A stretch of DNA of 64,000 bases from Lamellibrachia columna (GCA_963662155.1 OY759265.1:46840406-46904405), one strand, 5' to 3'; positions 51,110 through 63,578 are shown, counted from the stretch's first letter. The notes: a model not told the origin generated them from the letters alone. Program-made: numbers and translations.

Positions 51110-52030
51110 TGTTATTAACATTGATGTCGATATGAACCACTGGTAATATGAGGATGTATTTCCCTACCTGGCTATAGGCCTGGCTGTTTTGTTAGACTTT
51201 GATGGACATCACACATTTAAGAGAGATGCAAGTTTGTGATGTTGACTAAAGTTGCTGAGAATGTCATTTACATGATGGCAGCGATTGTGAGGAAGTTTAA
51301 GATGTTTTGATGGTTCACTTTTCTTTTAATCAGACAAACGTTATCGTGTCTGTGTCATGCTAACCGAAAATGTGTCATGTCCGTCAACGTTGGTCGTTGC
51401 ATCGGTGTATAAACCGAAACATGGTTTTCTTCGCTTGTATAGTAATTTCTCTGTGAACATCGTGTGTAATTTACTCGATTACTTTTCTAGATTATTTCGT
51501 TTTGGATGGCATTGGACAGCATTGCATTTTCCTCTGCGTTTCAGCCATTTGAAACATTAAAACCGTTTGTCCATTCTCCTTGTTGGTTATGCCAAGAGAA
51601 GTAATAAAGAAGTAATAAAAAAATCCTACACGTACAGGGAAATGGAAAAAACCTGCCGTTTGAAATGATACTTCATCAAGACATGAATACCAGTTGAACC
51701 TGTTTATTTGTGAACTACAACGTGCACAATTAGCTGAGCCCATGCTGGCTAAGTCCGAACCCAACCCCATTGCACATCGACGCTCCTTGCCGCTTATAGC
51801 CTAGCAAATAATTATTACTACATCCTCCTTATCCTACAAAACCTTTGATTAACGTTGATAATTGTCCATCCATAGTTCTTGGTAAAAGTCCACTTTAATT
51901 TAACTCTTTAATTTGAATCAATACTAATCTATCTGAGGACAAGGGTAGACTGTCCATTGCCTCGACCACCTGAAGGGATTATTATGCCCTCTGGCTGGCA
52001 GGTGGTTCTGATGGTGTGTCGCCTGGGATC
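51110..52030. other. Unassigned stretch
   Basis: No gene, TIR pair or tandem repeat recognised. AT-rich with scattered short frames. Confidence 0.4.
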
Positions 52031-52034
52031 AATG

Positions 52035-52800
52035 GTTCTTTGCTGTTCATGTCTTGCAGTTCTTGACATGCCACACAGCTTTTTGTCAGCTTCTCAATGT
52101 CTTCGTTGATTTTCGGCCAGTATACTGATTCACGCGCAAGCATTCTTGTTTTTTTTTCTCAATTCCTCTGTGACCTTGGTGTAGTTGTTTTAAGGTGTCA
52201 CCGCGCCCGCTCTCGGGTATGAGCACTTGTTTGCCTTTGAACAAGATCCCATCTTCTATTCCGAGTTAATCGCGATATGACCAGAATGAGGGAAGAGCAC
52301 GTGGTAGATCTCTCATCTTTTCTGGCCATCCCTGAAATATGATTTCTGCCAACGCATTTGCGTGTTTCATCGCGTAACGCTTTTTTGTTTCACAGGACTG
52401 AAGTTGACTAGATCGATTGACAGTTCATCTACCCTTACATCGACTCTTCTGTTTCTTCCACTTCCCTGTGCGGTCAGGGTCCCTTGACTGCCCCCTTGAC
52501 TGCCGGCACATATTCTGCCAGTGACTTTTGTTTCCGCCTGCCTTGCATGTGTCTTTGTATGCTGGACATTGTCGGTATTTGTGGTAAAGGCCGCAATTTC
52601 CACAGTGTTTCATCGTCTTGATCTGGTCTATTTTGTGTGTTGAATCACGCAGGTTTTGCAGCTGTTGCGTACTTAAAGCTGCAGCCTCGTGCTTACGCCC
52701 TTCCTTTAGCACATCTTGTAGAGTCAGATTGTTTTCCTTCCCTAACAGATATCGACGGCAGGCTTCCATCCTCGTACCTGCGATGACAAGTTCAATTATT
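52035..52800 (-). mobile_element. Deleted Ty3/gypsy fragment (gag zinc knuckle and integrase zinc domain)
   Basis: The minus strand first gives a gag C-terminus (KENNLTLQDVLKEGRKHEAA, CGNCGLYHKYRQCPAY, then a damaged second knuckle). It then gives, near 52150-52050, ARESVYWPKINEDIEKLTKS and CVACQELQDMN, the HHCC domain of integrase. Protease, RT and RNase H are missing, so a large internal deletion joins gag to integrase. Confidence 0.8.
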
Positions 52801-52859
52801 CTTTCTCTGCATCAGTGAATTCACACATATCTGCCTTTGTGCGAGTCCAGGGACTCATT

Positions 52860-53640
52860 TTCTGTCTGCCTGTATTGCATAAGGCTTAAGCGATGAATTC
52901 TGAAGAAACAGAAACCTTCAATTGCGTCTCAAAAAGTTGCCATGGATTTGCAGGTATCTTCTGATCTCTCCCTGAACTCCCTCCCTCAACACATTGTTAG
53001 TCTAAACAGCCTGGATGCATCTTAGAGTAACATTCAGTCATTTATTATCCAAGACATTAGCCGATGCAAAGAAATTACTGTATAATTACAAGTTATTATT
53101 TGTGTGTTCACCTATTTGTCTGTCTGCACCCTCAGCATGTTGAGGCAGTATTTTGGAAAAAGAAGAAGAATTAAGGTAAGCGTAAACGTGATGCGCACGT
53201 AATCTAGCGGCGCCACCAGGCGGAGATCCACATTCACGTGCGTGCACGCGAATGACGTCACAAACGTTACTAGTTAAACTCGTACAGCAGGTCGATGGCT
53301 GCCAGTCGTAAACGACTGCTCAATTTCAGCTGGATGAAAATCTGCGAAAAAGTCAAGCTAATGTTGGACAGATGAGTGCATACACTGTATAGGGTACTAT
53401 GGGGCAGGATGAGGCATAGTTTTATTTTGAATTCATATTTATCTGTTAACAGAAGCAGCAATTAAACAACTATATTATGACCAGCACTGAGAGCAGTTTC
53501 GTTGAGAAAAAGCACGATTAACGTTAATAACTTTGGGGTGAATACCATCGGAGTCGATTCTCAAATAGTGCAGATTTAACCAGATAATGTGTAAAAACGC
53601 CGTACTGTTTGTTCGTCTACATTTAAAAATTACTACCAGT
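52860..53640. other. Unassigned stretch
   Basis: No gene or repeat family recognised in this AT-rich DNA between the gypsy fragment and the CA tract. Confidence 0.35.
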
Positions 53641-53642
53641 TG

Positions 53643-53909
<267 letters not shown>

Positions 53910-54649
53910 GCAGGACTTACAACGCTGTTAAGGAGCTCAGTCTTTGACAGGAAGAAGAAGAAAACCGTAGTCATCGCTCGATCTCTGCTTTTGAACTTCC
54001 ACATTACAGAAAAACAATGAAACAATATTCATGTTATGCGTCAAACAATAATTAAGTACATGCAAGTAAAACAGCGGATCTGGGATTTCTCGCTAAGTTA
54101 CCTTAATTTTATAACATGGGTACTGCTGTGGGCCTTTATTATATTAAATATAGTGTGCGTGCGGGCGGGCGTGCGTGCGGGCGTGCGTTATCAATTCGCG
54201 TTTTACGTCTTCCCCCATATTACCCTATTGCAATGTATGCAACATTTGCTTAAGCTTTGATGATATATTTCGGATATATTTGGAGTAAGGGAAGAAAGAA
54301 GAACGGAAGAAAAAGTAAATGAACGATGATGACGAAGTCGGACATATTGGCTGTCCACAGCGCGAAAATAAATGTTATATGTGCATTCATGTCACGCAGT
54401 CCCCCAGCCTGTCGACGAGGTAACGGTCAATGTCAATACAGAGAAGTTTTGTTTTGTTTTGTCTTTATGTTTTGTCAATTATTTGGTTGTTCCTTCCAAC
54501 GTGATTCATGAATTAATGGATTGTCCCGGTTCCAGATCTCGCCTAAACTGGCGACAACGAGTAGGCAGGTGCCTATGATACCCCTGTCCTTGAGCAGATA
54601 ATACGGTCTCTCGCCAATGTACACGAGCTTCTGTAATAGTTGTATTATT

Positions 54650-54880
54650 AAGAACACGGACAGGGATACAATTAGGCAATGATGTTGATTGACATGGACA
54701 CAATTAGGCAATGAGGTTGATTGACAGGGACACAATTAGGAAATGGCGTTGAAGGACATGAACACAATAAGAAAATGAGGTAAAGGAACAGAAATGTAAT
54801 CAGGGAATGACGTAGAAAGGCAAGGACAGAATTTGGAAATAAAATTGAAGAACAGTGACACGATTAGGAGATGACGAAAA
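54650..54880. repeat. Degenerate 33-35-bp tandem repeat
   Basis: About six units with GACACAATTAGGCAATGA and GTTGATTGACA, increasingly diverged to the right. Confidence 0.75.
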
Positions 54881-54899
54881 TATAACAGAGAAAGCTGAA

Positions 54900-55790
54900 T
54901 TAGCTTAAAGGTGTTTAATAAAGGCGAAGCAAGGAGGTCGGACGTTGAATGCAGGAGAGCTGGACAAGAGATGGCGATCGGTGGGAATAAATGAGGAAAT
55001 AACCAAGAAAAGGGTATATATATAGCAAGCAAAACTATATACGTACAGTATCGCAGTGTAATGATACGATGTAAACTATAATTTAAAAAACGTAGCAATT
55101 TAAGCAAATCTACGAGCAACTAATTAATAGTAGGCCTATCAAGTAATATAGAGTTAATTGAAGAATATGCATATCTGATAAGTAAATTGCTCGTGTGCAT
55201 TGGGTTGAGGCCGGGGGACCACGTACCATGGCGTTGAATCTGGAATCGGGACATACATAGGGATTATTGTCCGTTGCGAGTGATAAAATGACTCGACATA
55301 TAGATCTTACCCAACTGTAGCTTGGTTCAAAATGTATGGTTGGTCTTGGACTAACCAGGCATCAGTTATTCTTCTTACCGTGTCCGTCACACAAGATGTT
55401 GCCAATTTCGGGCGCATGCCTTTGTCTGACCCGTGACGCGTGCCTAGATGTTCCAGTGAACTCGGACCGTCCTGTGGTCGGCAATATTGGAGGTGGGACA
55501 TTGTCTGATGTTTTGAAGCTTTTTCGCGACAGTAGTCGGCTAGTAGCAGACGCATGGCTGTGCAGTTGGTGCGTTGTGTCTGCCACTTGCCGTGATCTTT
55601 CTATAATGGTGCTAGCAACAGTCCGCCTGGTGGCGGCTAGCATCAGTTAATATTTGTAGATCACGACGCAAGAGAAGGCGCCAGGCTCTTCTAGATGTCG
55701 TGGTTTGCAGTTAATTTTTTCCGCCGATGGTCATGCTAACGGTTTACGTGATTATAAAAAGACTAGCCGATTTGCCCGGTGTTGCACGGG
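54900..55790. other. Unassigned stretch with one conserved-looking frame
   Basis: 55336-55650 is open for 104 codons on plus and for comparable lengths on minus, with a GC content above its surroundings. I recognise no domain in any frame. It could be a host exon or part of a mobile element. Confidence 0.3.
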
Positions 55791-55810
55791 ACAAAAGGCA
55801 GCCACTGCAA

Positions 55811-56145
55811 GAACTTATGACTCTTTGCACCACCCTGTCAACTTATGACTCTTTGCACCACCCTGTCAACTTATGACTCTTTGCACCACCCTGTCAACTT
55901 ATGACTCTTTGCACCACCCTGTCAACTTATGACTCTTTGCACTACCCAGTCAACTTATGACTCTTTGCACCACCCTGTCAACTTATGACTCTTTGCACCA
56001 CCCTGTCAACTTATGACTCTTTGCACTACCCAGTCAACTTATGACTCTGCACTACCCAGTCAACTTATGACTCTTTGCACGCCCCAGTCAACTTATGACT
56101 CTTTGCACGCCCCAGTCAACTTATGACTCTTTGCACGCCCCAATC
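55811..56145. repeat. 28-bp minisatellite
   Basis: Twelve units of AACTTATGACTCTTTGCACC plus ACCCTGTC, with later variants ending TACCCAGTC and GCCCCAGTC. One unit lacks TTT. Variants are ordered along the array. Confidence 0.95.
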
Positions 56146-56410
56146 AAGTTTTAGAAGAGCAATGCCACTGGCAATGACAACTTCACGCTCAAAAAATCTT
56201 GTACAACTGCCTGTTTCACGAAGCGTTCGGTGGACGTGCATCACGTAACAATGATAGGGTCACGCATATCGTTGTTAACAATTGTACTACCATTGTTCTC
56301 AGTAACGTAATCTACGTCAAACGTACACAATATCCCCACACCCGGGGAATCTGGAATTTCTTTTAATGTACGAACCCGGTCACGCATAAAAAATTTCAGC
56401 CACATACATG

Positions 56411-56446
<36 letters not shown>

Positions 56447-56448
56447 CA
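56411..56448. repeat. (GCAG)n microsatellite
   Basis: Nine uninterrupted GCAG tetramers. Confidence 0.97.
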
Positions 56449-56516
56449 ACTTTACTATGTAGATGAACTCATGAGACATTAAAAAACTGCAGTTGGCTAA
56501 CTAGCAACATCTTGAA

Positions 56517-56865
56517 CCAGTGGCTTATGTTGGATCTCGCAAAGGGGGTGGGGCAAACTTAGTCACCCATTAGTTTACCATGCTACCATGTAGAGGCATA
56601 ACAGGTTACACATAAAAAAACTAAAGGGGAGATGGAACAAAAACTCCCCTTAAACATGCCACTGTTTTAGGTATTACAGTCTTGGTCTGACCCCCATGAA
56701 AGTGGCACCAAACTAATTGCACATCTAGGATCTCACAAAGGGTGGCCAAGCTTAATCTCACATTATATTACCCTGTAGTGGAGCAACAGGTAATATATGA
56801 AATCAATAAACAGTTTAAGCCAAAGGGGGGCCATAGCCCAGTACCCCCCCCAAATACACCACTGA
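56517..56865. mobile_element. Non-autonomous element with CCAGTGGC ends
   Basis: It starts CCAGTGGCTTATGTTGGATC and ends CCCCCAAATACACCACTG. A second GGATCTCACAAAGGGTGGCC near 56728 suggests two tandem partial copies. It belongs with the copies at 12263-15586 and 33165-33965. Confidence 0.55.
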
Positions 56866-56982
56866 TTCTGACCACAACACTTTCTCCTACCTGTAAGAAC
56901 TATTATCCAGTTGACAACCAACTCTTTGATTTTGTCACCCATCTTAATATTTTGTCACCCATCTTAATATTTTCATCTTGGT

Positions 56983-57116
56983 CTGCACAATGACCAGACA
57001 TTTTAAAAATCATCAACAGTTTGAAAGATAAACCCGTATTTTTTGCCAAAAACTAAGTTTTTTTTGCACTTTACAAAAAACACAACATTTTAACAAATGC
57101 TCTGGTCATTGTGCAG
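56983..57116. mobile_element. 134-bp MITE with CTGCACAATGACCAGA ends
   Basis: The ends are inverted complements: CTGCACAATGACCAGACATT on the left, CTGCACAATGACCAGAGCAT on the right complement. The core is T/A-rich and also partly symmetrical (CAAAAACTAAG), so the whole can fold. No clear target duplication. Confidence 0.75.
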
Positions 57117-57788
57117 TAGAACGTGTACTGAACATGTATTTGCAATAATTATAATCATATATATGCTCAATAAAGAATGGCAATGTTTCTAAATTTGCCA
57201 ATATTTGCTAAAAAAAATGGCGGACATTTTGTTTGTTACCATGGAAATTGGGGGTCTGGCTGAAAAAAGTTCAATATATTTTTTAACTCAGTAAGACCTA
57301 TTCTATATTTTTAGCAGAAAAAATTTCACGATTTGCACAACTTAAACAATTATCCTATCTACTGCCGTGTGTGGCCTTGAGGTACCACAATGTTTCGTGC
57401 ATGGATTCTAGCCTTAAATAATGTGTCAGATTTTGCATAACAGTATTACCAGAAAATTGGCAAAACTATCAGTTCATGTGGCATAATATATTTATTGTAA
57501 TGATGACTGCAATATTGTGATCATAGCACCTTGTCTACGATGAAAGAACTACTGTCATCATGGCAGTTGATGCATAATTGAGGCTATTCATATGTACATT
57601 TATCCAGTCCGGAAGTCTAAAAACTTCATTCATGATGTTAACTTCAGACGTCTCAAAATAACTGCACAAAGATAAAGGTCGAGGAACCTACAAGAATGTG
57701 GGAATACATCTTTCCGAAAGAGGACGAAGATGCTCCAGAGTACAGCATAGTAATTTCATTACAAGAATTTGTCATTTCTACATAAAAC
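57117..57788. other. Region 3' of the last recognised BRIX1 exon
   Basis: No further BRIX1 exon and no convincing polyadenylation signal on the minus strand could be identified here. Confidence 0.35.
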
Positions 57789-57926
57789 CTAGACGTTAGT
57801 GTTGAATACTTCATCTGTTGGGTCTGTGCTGTACGTTGTGTCTGAGTGGCGAGCTGCGTGTGCTTTCTTGGCTTGTACACGGTTCATGTATTTTACGCCA
57901 TGTCGCAGTCGCACCATGCGTCGCAG
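57789..57926 (-). CDS. BRIX1: BRIX1 last recognised exon
   Basis: Acceptor TTTTACAG, phase 0. LRRMVRLRHGVKYMNRVQAK, then HSDTTYSTDPTDEVFNTNV and TAG. Homology with human ends at the VF-T motif. No good donor precedes the stop. Confidence 0.85.
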   Translation of the reverse strand: MRRMVRLRHGVKYMNRVQAKKAHAARHSDTTYSTDPTDEVFNTNV

Positions 57927-60900
57927 CTGTAAAACGTAATTACTATGTACAATTCCTGTAATGCTATGAAAACAAATGCTTACTATCACCACAACTTTAT
58001 CCAGAGACCCGTGCACCCATCATGTGGATGGTAAAAGTTTGTTTTGGACTGACAAGAATTTGAGAAGACGAGCACGACCTGTCTTTGACTTTGTATGATA
58101 AATCCTGTCATATCACTTAATTTGATGAGCTGTAAGTTGGGCATCATAAAAAGAATAGGATGTTTTCATATCAGGATGGAACAAGCTTGCTTAGTAGTTT
58201 GATCAGCTCTGACATCACGTGAGATTGTGAGTTCATATATATGTGTTTCACAGTATTTCCCATATGCAGCATTACACAGAGTGGCCATTTGTGCTATGTC
58301 CCATAGTGATAGGGAAATTTTTGGATTGGTAAAAATTTTATCCAGCATAAAGCCCTGACAACTGCTGTCATCATGAGTTATTTCAGTAATACGATAGAGA
58401 CCACCCGCAATAACCAATGGAGTACAACATGTAATTCATGTGAATCTTTTGCCGTGAGATGAAACAATCGTGTATCTATGCAAATGCATGGTCAATCGCT
58501 CTCAAAGCTATTCAAATGCCATATCTGAGATATGGCATTTGAGAGAATATAAAGGGCAGAATACATTAAATCACTTGACATGGTTATAGTTAGTCAGACA
58601 AAAGTATTCATAGTTCCTGAGCACAACAATAACTACAGCCAGTTCTGCATAAGTTGATATCTTAAAAGTCCTTCCTCGATTAAATTTTTTGCTTGTTTCA
58701 TTTTACAATAATTTCACGAAAAATCAAAAATACCTAGTATCAACTACGCCATGCTAGTGCATTTGTGCAAATGTGTTATTTAGTTTTGATGAAATTATCA
58801 GACAAACTATAAATAATTTTTTACTGGGTCCTATAATTTTTTTGCAAAAAGTGGCTAAAGTGGTTTCCGGCTTGATATATATACAGTCGCGCCTCGTTAT
58901 CGCAGACCCCGATTTTCTGCCGCCAGGAGGAAATGCCAAATGGGCCTGCTTAAACCTACTTAGAATTGCTTTGACAATTCTCAAAAAACATTAGACGAAC
59001 AATGTCAACGAATGAGTATCTACGTGTCGTTTGTTTTGTGCTGTCGCTGACATCAATCGCTGTTGCTGCGATGCTGGCTTCGCTTCAGCGGTTTGTAAAT
59101 TGCAATAAAGATTTACAAATATGCCTCGTGTAAGAATGAGATAAACAGTCAAATGCCTAACCCGAGGTGCTACTGGTGTGTGTAAATACAAATTCATGAT
59201 CCGCATATGAAACGAAATGTTAAGTGGTGCTTCATAAATTTATGCTTCGGTCGAGATCGGTTGAAAGACGAAGTGAAACAATTATTAATTCTATCTATTG
59301 TTGTTTTCTATATTTAATCAGCTTACATACTACATGTGTCAAATCACATATGTTTTCAGCTGCTCATATCCAGATTATTATTTTTTATTCATAGGCCTAT
59401 TGGTCCAGTACATTATCATCATAGCAGATCTATTCCATAACGGTATACATACATATGTTATTCAGTTCAAGATTCAACAGGGTGTTACATTTTAAAATAA
59501 TACACGCTGATGCTAGTTGACTCGTTTAATAAGCTCTATAAACTGCGTATTGGCGTATAAGACTGCAAGCACACAGTGGCTTCAACAGCGTTCCTGGACT
59601 TGGTGCAATGGGTGGCGATCGCAGCTGTTTAGTAGCTCCCTGGTGGCAGATATGGGAACAACTAACGTGCCTCGCGTACAACGCGGTCCGAAATCGTAGA
59701 CCCCGACCACTGCGTTATAACGAGGCTCGACTGTACTATAGCGTAAAGCTATTGACTTAATTTCTGTGTAATGATTACTACACGAATGACACCAGAACTG
59801 CTGAAAATATGCAGCAGATTGAGGTAGCAGGAAAATACCAACCATGTTTGGAGATACGTAGTGCGGATTCTGATACAGAGTTGGTCCACCAAAACTGCCT
59901 TGGAAGATACGGATTGGATTCAGAACCATCCTGGGCCCTGTTAAACAGAATCAGATCAGCATTTTTTTTAGGTTCTACTAAGATGCACACCTGTAGAGGA
60001 ATTGCATTGTGGTGTTTGCCAATGTGATATTTTACAAAAGCATGTTTGCCTGGTGGCTGCGTAAATAAAGAATTTTGGTTGAGTTAATATGATATTTGGA
60101 TAACTGTAAAATAACAAATAATTGCGTGTTTATTTTGACAGTACAACGTACATGAATGGCAAGTTGAATAATATTTCTACAAGGGAGTGTCAACAACTGA
60201 AAACTCTTCTTGTAAACAAAATCCGTAAAATTAATTTCTGCTCAGACCATTGCACCCCCTTAAATGTTTTGTGTACAAAATAAAATTGTAGTGTATTCAT
60301 AAGCCCAACAGATCTCACCAAAACATATACAGCAGCGATTTAATTTTTTAAATTTAATTCACAAGATTAAACACAATACACAGGCCATTAAGGACACATT
60401 TGAAACAAAACACAAATTAAAACAAAACCCATGGTTTTGGGGCTTTGGGCCAGTGGTTTACTCAGAATGTGTTCTAAAAGTGGGAGATTCCGGTCATTTC
60501 TCCGAATGACCGAGGGCCGACATGTTAACCAGCGCGACGGATAAGTGACGTATTAAGGGAGGCTGACACACACAGAACCAACGCAGTCTTAAACAAACAT
60601 GTGATTTTCTCAGAAAGAGAACTAGTTTAGTAAACAAAGGCTAAAATATGTTACATAAGTTGAGTTTGGATGCATATGGTATGGCCATATCCTATTGGCA
60701 AATATAGGAATATGTGTATACAAACATATTTTCATTTGGTGAGCGAATATTGCCAGCACACCCGTGACGTAGGGTTACCTAACGGTATGGTGCGGCCCAT
60801 GAAATTAAGATGTTGTGTGTTCAACAAGGTTTTCCAAATAAACCACTGGCGTGATATTTTTTATTGTAGTTATATGGTTATATTTTAGTAACTCTTATAT

Positions 60901-63571
60901 GACGTTTGTTTCGCTTTAAATACCTCTAGTTTTTGTACTGCAATTTAATATACATCAACTTAATAGAGAAGGAAGTTATTAAATCTATTTAAGTCTTCTA
61001 AACTGACAAGTGACACAGTTCATGAGCCAAACAGGCACGTCATATCCATGAGTTAGAGAAGGTAAAACAAGTTTTCTGACTTAAGATGTATGTGGATGTA
61101 TGTGGATGTATGTGGATGTATGTGGATGTATGTGGATGTATGTGGATGTATATAAGTTGCAGCTCACCTATTTCTGCCAATTCTCCATTCTCCTCCAGAA
61201 TCTGGTAGTTGCGAAACCAAATCCTGTTGTCTGCGACTGAGAAAGTGAAGACGTGGTCAATGAAAGGTTGGCTCTTAGGGTGGTAGTTGGGTGTGCTGAA
61301 CGTCTGTCAACAAATTTGGTCCATTAATTTATCATCCTCTGTGAGAATGAGTATTTGTTTCATAACCAATCTGCACTGTTCTTTTAATAATACTACTTTA
61401 TGCTCCCCAGTTCAATAACCTTCTCTAACTTCGACAAAATATTTAATAAAAAACAATAATGTGAAGAATTTTTTTTTTAGAACACTGATGTATGCATCGA
61501 TATCATATACAACAGAGAAAACAAGAGATTTTAGCATCCTGCCTGAAGGGCATGTGTCAGTCACTGCAATAGGTATATTTGATACAAACCCTGGAAACCT
61601 GACTTACCTGAATGAAAAGTTCCTTTAGTAAAGCCAAGTGTGGTTCGTCATCAAACTTCTACAGATACATAAACAGACCATTAGCAAAGGAACAATTACA
61701 ACCATATTCCATAAGAATCTATCGTGGTTATGGATATGTAACAGGTACCTATGGACATATATCATGTGTTCTTACTAAGGGGATGTTGTAAATACACACA
61801 GAAATTAATATCTATGAGTGTGCATAAAAACTGTACTTCATATTTCAGGTTCAAGATAAGCATAATTCCTAGTTGCACGTGGATTAATAGGTTTGACATA
61901 TGATGACATACTTAGTATATATTGATTAGTAGTGTTCTAATGTTAAGCGTGCATTGGCCAACGGATGTTTTTGCTGTTCGTTTATATGACTAGTAACAAA
62001 TGTTTTAGTACCGAGGTTGTGCAACTGGACAAACCCACAAAGTCACACAGCACGACTCTATGTGAGTGGTCAGTGTACATTGCACACCAAAGGTTACTGC
62101 AACTCGTGTTTGCACTGCCACTATCCTGGCATTATTCTCTGGAACCGCATCTATGCATGCCCTTAGTGTTGTGGTTTAGCTTGTACCCAAACACACCAAA
62201 CAGTGTTTTCCCCTCATTGCCATGAATGTTTTGTTGAGTTGCAGACCAAGTTGGCCCAACCAACATACACTGCCTGACTCTGCATGATATCACATCATAG
62301 ACCGGCACACATTTTTTTAATGTGCCAAAAATGTTACACTTGTCAAATAAAGACACAACTTGAGTTTTGTTGAGTTGCGGACCAACATACGTTGCACGAT
62401 TGGTCCATTTTATGTTAAATAAACACACATCATGCAACAAATATTCCCCAATGTGCACTTAGCTTAAGTAAGCAACTCTTTCTGTTGTGTAATTTTTAAA
62501 TGTTGATAATATTTATTTTAGATTTTGGTAGATTTATGTGAGTCAATCATGATGATTCATATTAAAATATTATTAGATTTTTTATATTTATGTTATATTT
62601 ACAAGACCCTTACCGGATCAAATGACAACAGAGGCCTTGAACCTTTCAGGCAGTTCCCCGTCATCTTCAGCTCCAACATTGTGTGAACTTGAAATAAAAT
62701 GACACTTCATGACTGCTAATAGCAACATGCATGTGAACTTGAAACAAAATGACAGAACTTCATGACTGCTAATAGCAATGAACTTGGCTTTGGCTCATAA
62801 AATAGTCACGTTAAATGGTAAAGTTGTAAGTAAAACATTTTTCTGTAATCAGATGCATGCCGAACAACCAAACTATCTGAGGGGCCAAACAAGTTAATGT
62901 AAAGGCTTGTAAAAAGACCACTGAAGAAGTGGAGTGATCAGATCAAAATTTACAGGGTGGAGGGGTGCAACCCGCAGAGGACAGTGAGGGGGTCAATATG
63001 GCCAATACTGCAATTCAATTTTGTGTGCTTAGTACGTTTCATTTCACACAAAAATCTACCTATCTAGTATCAACGACGACATGCTAACTCGTTTGTGCAA
63101 ATGTGTTATTTAGTTTTCTGGTTTCGATTTTCCTGGGAATCCGTAATTCCTTGGTTCACCCCTCGGTTCGTGCGACTCCCTAGTTTAGCGTTTAACTGGA
63201 CGATTCCTACGGTTTGTCAACTTAAATGCCTGGTTTTGATGTTATTTTTTACTCTTGACAGGGCCCCGTAAAAATGGCGAGAAAAGGGCAATAGGGGCTG
63301 TTCACACTTTACCTGATCTAAGTCACTTCTGTCAATGATTTTAGCAAAAGTATGCAATCTTTAATTAAACCAACTATGCATACTAATTAAACTATTCACA
63401 CTCTACAGATTGTAACATCAGTGAACCTGAGTCATGATGTGCTAGCGGGGAAGCAGCTTTAAGTCAAGTGAACTAAAGAAATCACAAGCCAGGGCTATCT
63501 ATCCTTAAATGTGTCAACTTAAAAACTTACCATTTTCCACAAGGAATTTGGCAGATGGTCCCCGTGGCGTA
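57789..63571 (-). CDS. BRIX1: Ribosome biogenesis protein BRIX1, 3' six exons
   Basis: Brix-domain nucleolar factor for 60S subunit (27S pre-rRNA) maturation. Exons on the complement: 63571-63531, 62687-62614, 61658-61608, 61303-61168, 59937-59843 and 57926-57789. Together they are 535 bp, all phases consistent. Motifs in order: TPRGPSAKFLVEN, LELKMTGNCLKGSRPLLSFD, EPHLALLKELFIQTFSTP, YHPKSQPFIDHVFTFSVADN, RIWFRNYQILEENGELAEIG, FQGSFGGPTLYQNPHYVSPN and LRRMVRLRHGVKYMNRVQAK. All are strongly conserved with vertebrate BRIX1. The frame ends VFNTNV-stop, whereas the human protein continues for about 60 basic residues, so either the tail is lost or a last exon is undetected. The N-terminal third lies beyond the right edge. 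Confidence 0.94.
58515..58541. repeat. Short perfect hairpin
   Basis: AAATGCCATATC and GATATGGCATTT are inverted around TGA, in a BRIX1 intron. Too short to classify. Confidence 0.6.
58884..59733. mobile_element. Tigger/pogo-type MITE in a BRIX1 intron
   Basis: The ends are CAGTCGCGCCTCGTTATCGC on the left and, on the right complement, CAGTCGAGCCTCGTTATAAC. TA lies outside both (58882-58883 and 59734-59735). These termini are typical of Tigger-like elements of the pogo group. No transposase frame remains in the 850 bp. Confidence 0.85.
59843..59937 (-). CDS. BRIX1: BRIX1 exon (RNA-binding core end)
   Basis: 95 bp. It completes a split Gly codon and encodes PRMVLNPIRIFQGSFGGPTL then YQNPHYVSPNM. 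Acceptor TTTAACAG; donor GTTGGT is non-consensus but gives exact colinearity. Confidence 0.93.
59940..61079. other. BRIX1 intron without recognised elements
   Basis: AT-rich. It contains ATTCCGGTCATTTCTCCGAA near 60490, with a short inverted TTCGG/CCGAA-type symmetry. No coding homology. Confidence 0.4.
61083..61152. repeat. 10-bp tandem repeat (GTATGTGGAT)
   Basis: About seven copies, just downstream of the donor of the adjacent BRIX1 exon (61167). Confidence 0.95.
61168..61303 (-). CDS. BRIX1: BRIX1 exon (Brix-domain centre)
   Basis: 136 bp, phase 0 in and phase 1 out. TFSTPNYHPKSQPFIDHVFT, FSVADNRIWFRNYQILEENG, ELAEI. Acceptor TTGACAG and donor GTGAGC. Confidence 0.96.
61608..61658 (-). 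CDS. BRIX1: BRIX1 exon (17 codons)
   Basis: KFDDEPHLALLKELFIQ, matching human AFDELPHYALLKELLIQ. Acceptor ends TGTAG; donor GTAAGT. Confidence 0.95.
61659..62613. other. BRIX1 intron
   Basis: 62000-62460 contains a loosely repeated GTTGAGTTGCAGACCAA/GTTGAGTTGCGGACCAA block (about 62232 and 62370) and AAACACACCAAAC-like words. No coding homology was seen. Confidence 0.4.
62614..62687 (-). CDS. BRIX1: BRIX1 exon (24 codons)
   Basis: 74 bp. HTMLELKMTGNCLKGSRPLL then SFDP. Acceptor TTTCAAG, donor GTAAGG. The invariant GNCLKGSRPLLSFD Brix motif is intact. Confidence 0.95.
63531..63571 (-). CDS. BRIX1: BRIX1 first visible exon
   Basis: TPRGPSAKFLVEN and a split Val codon; donor GTAAGT. The acceptor is either TTGCAAG at 63572 or, nine bases upstream and in the same phase, TTGTAG at 63581, which would add three residues. 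The second lies at the edge of the 45-bp repeat. Confidence 0.88.
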
Positions 63572-63578
63572 CTTGCAA

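Noticed and set aside
54900..55250. Promoter or gene start
   Set aside because: AT-rich sequence without conserved coding potential or core promoter arrangement.
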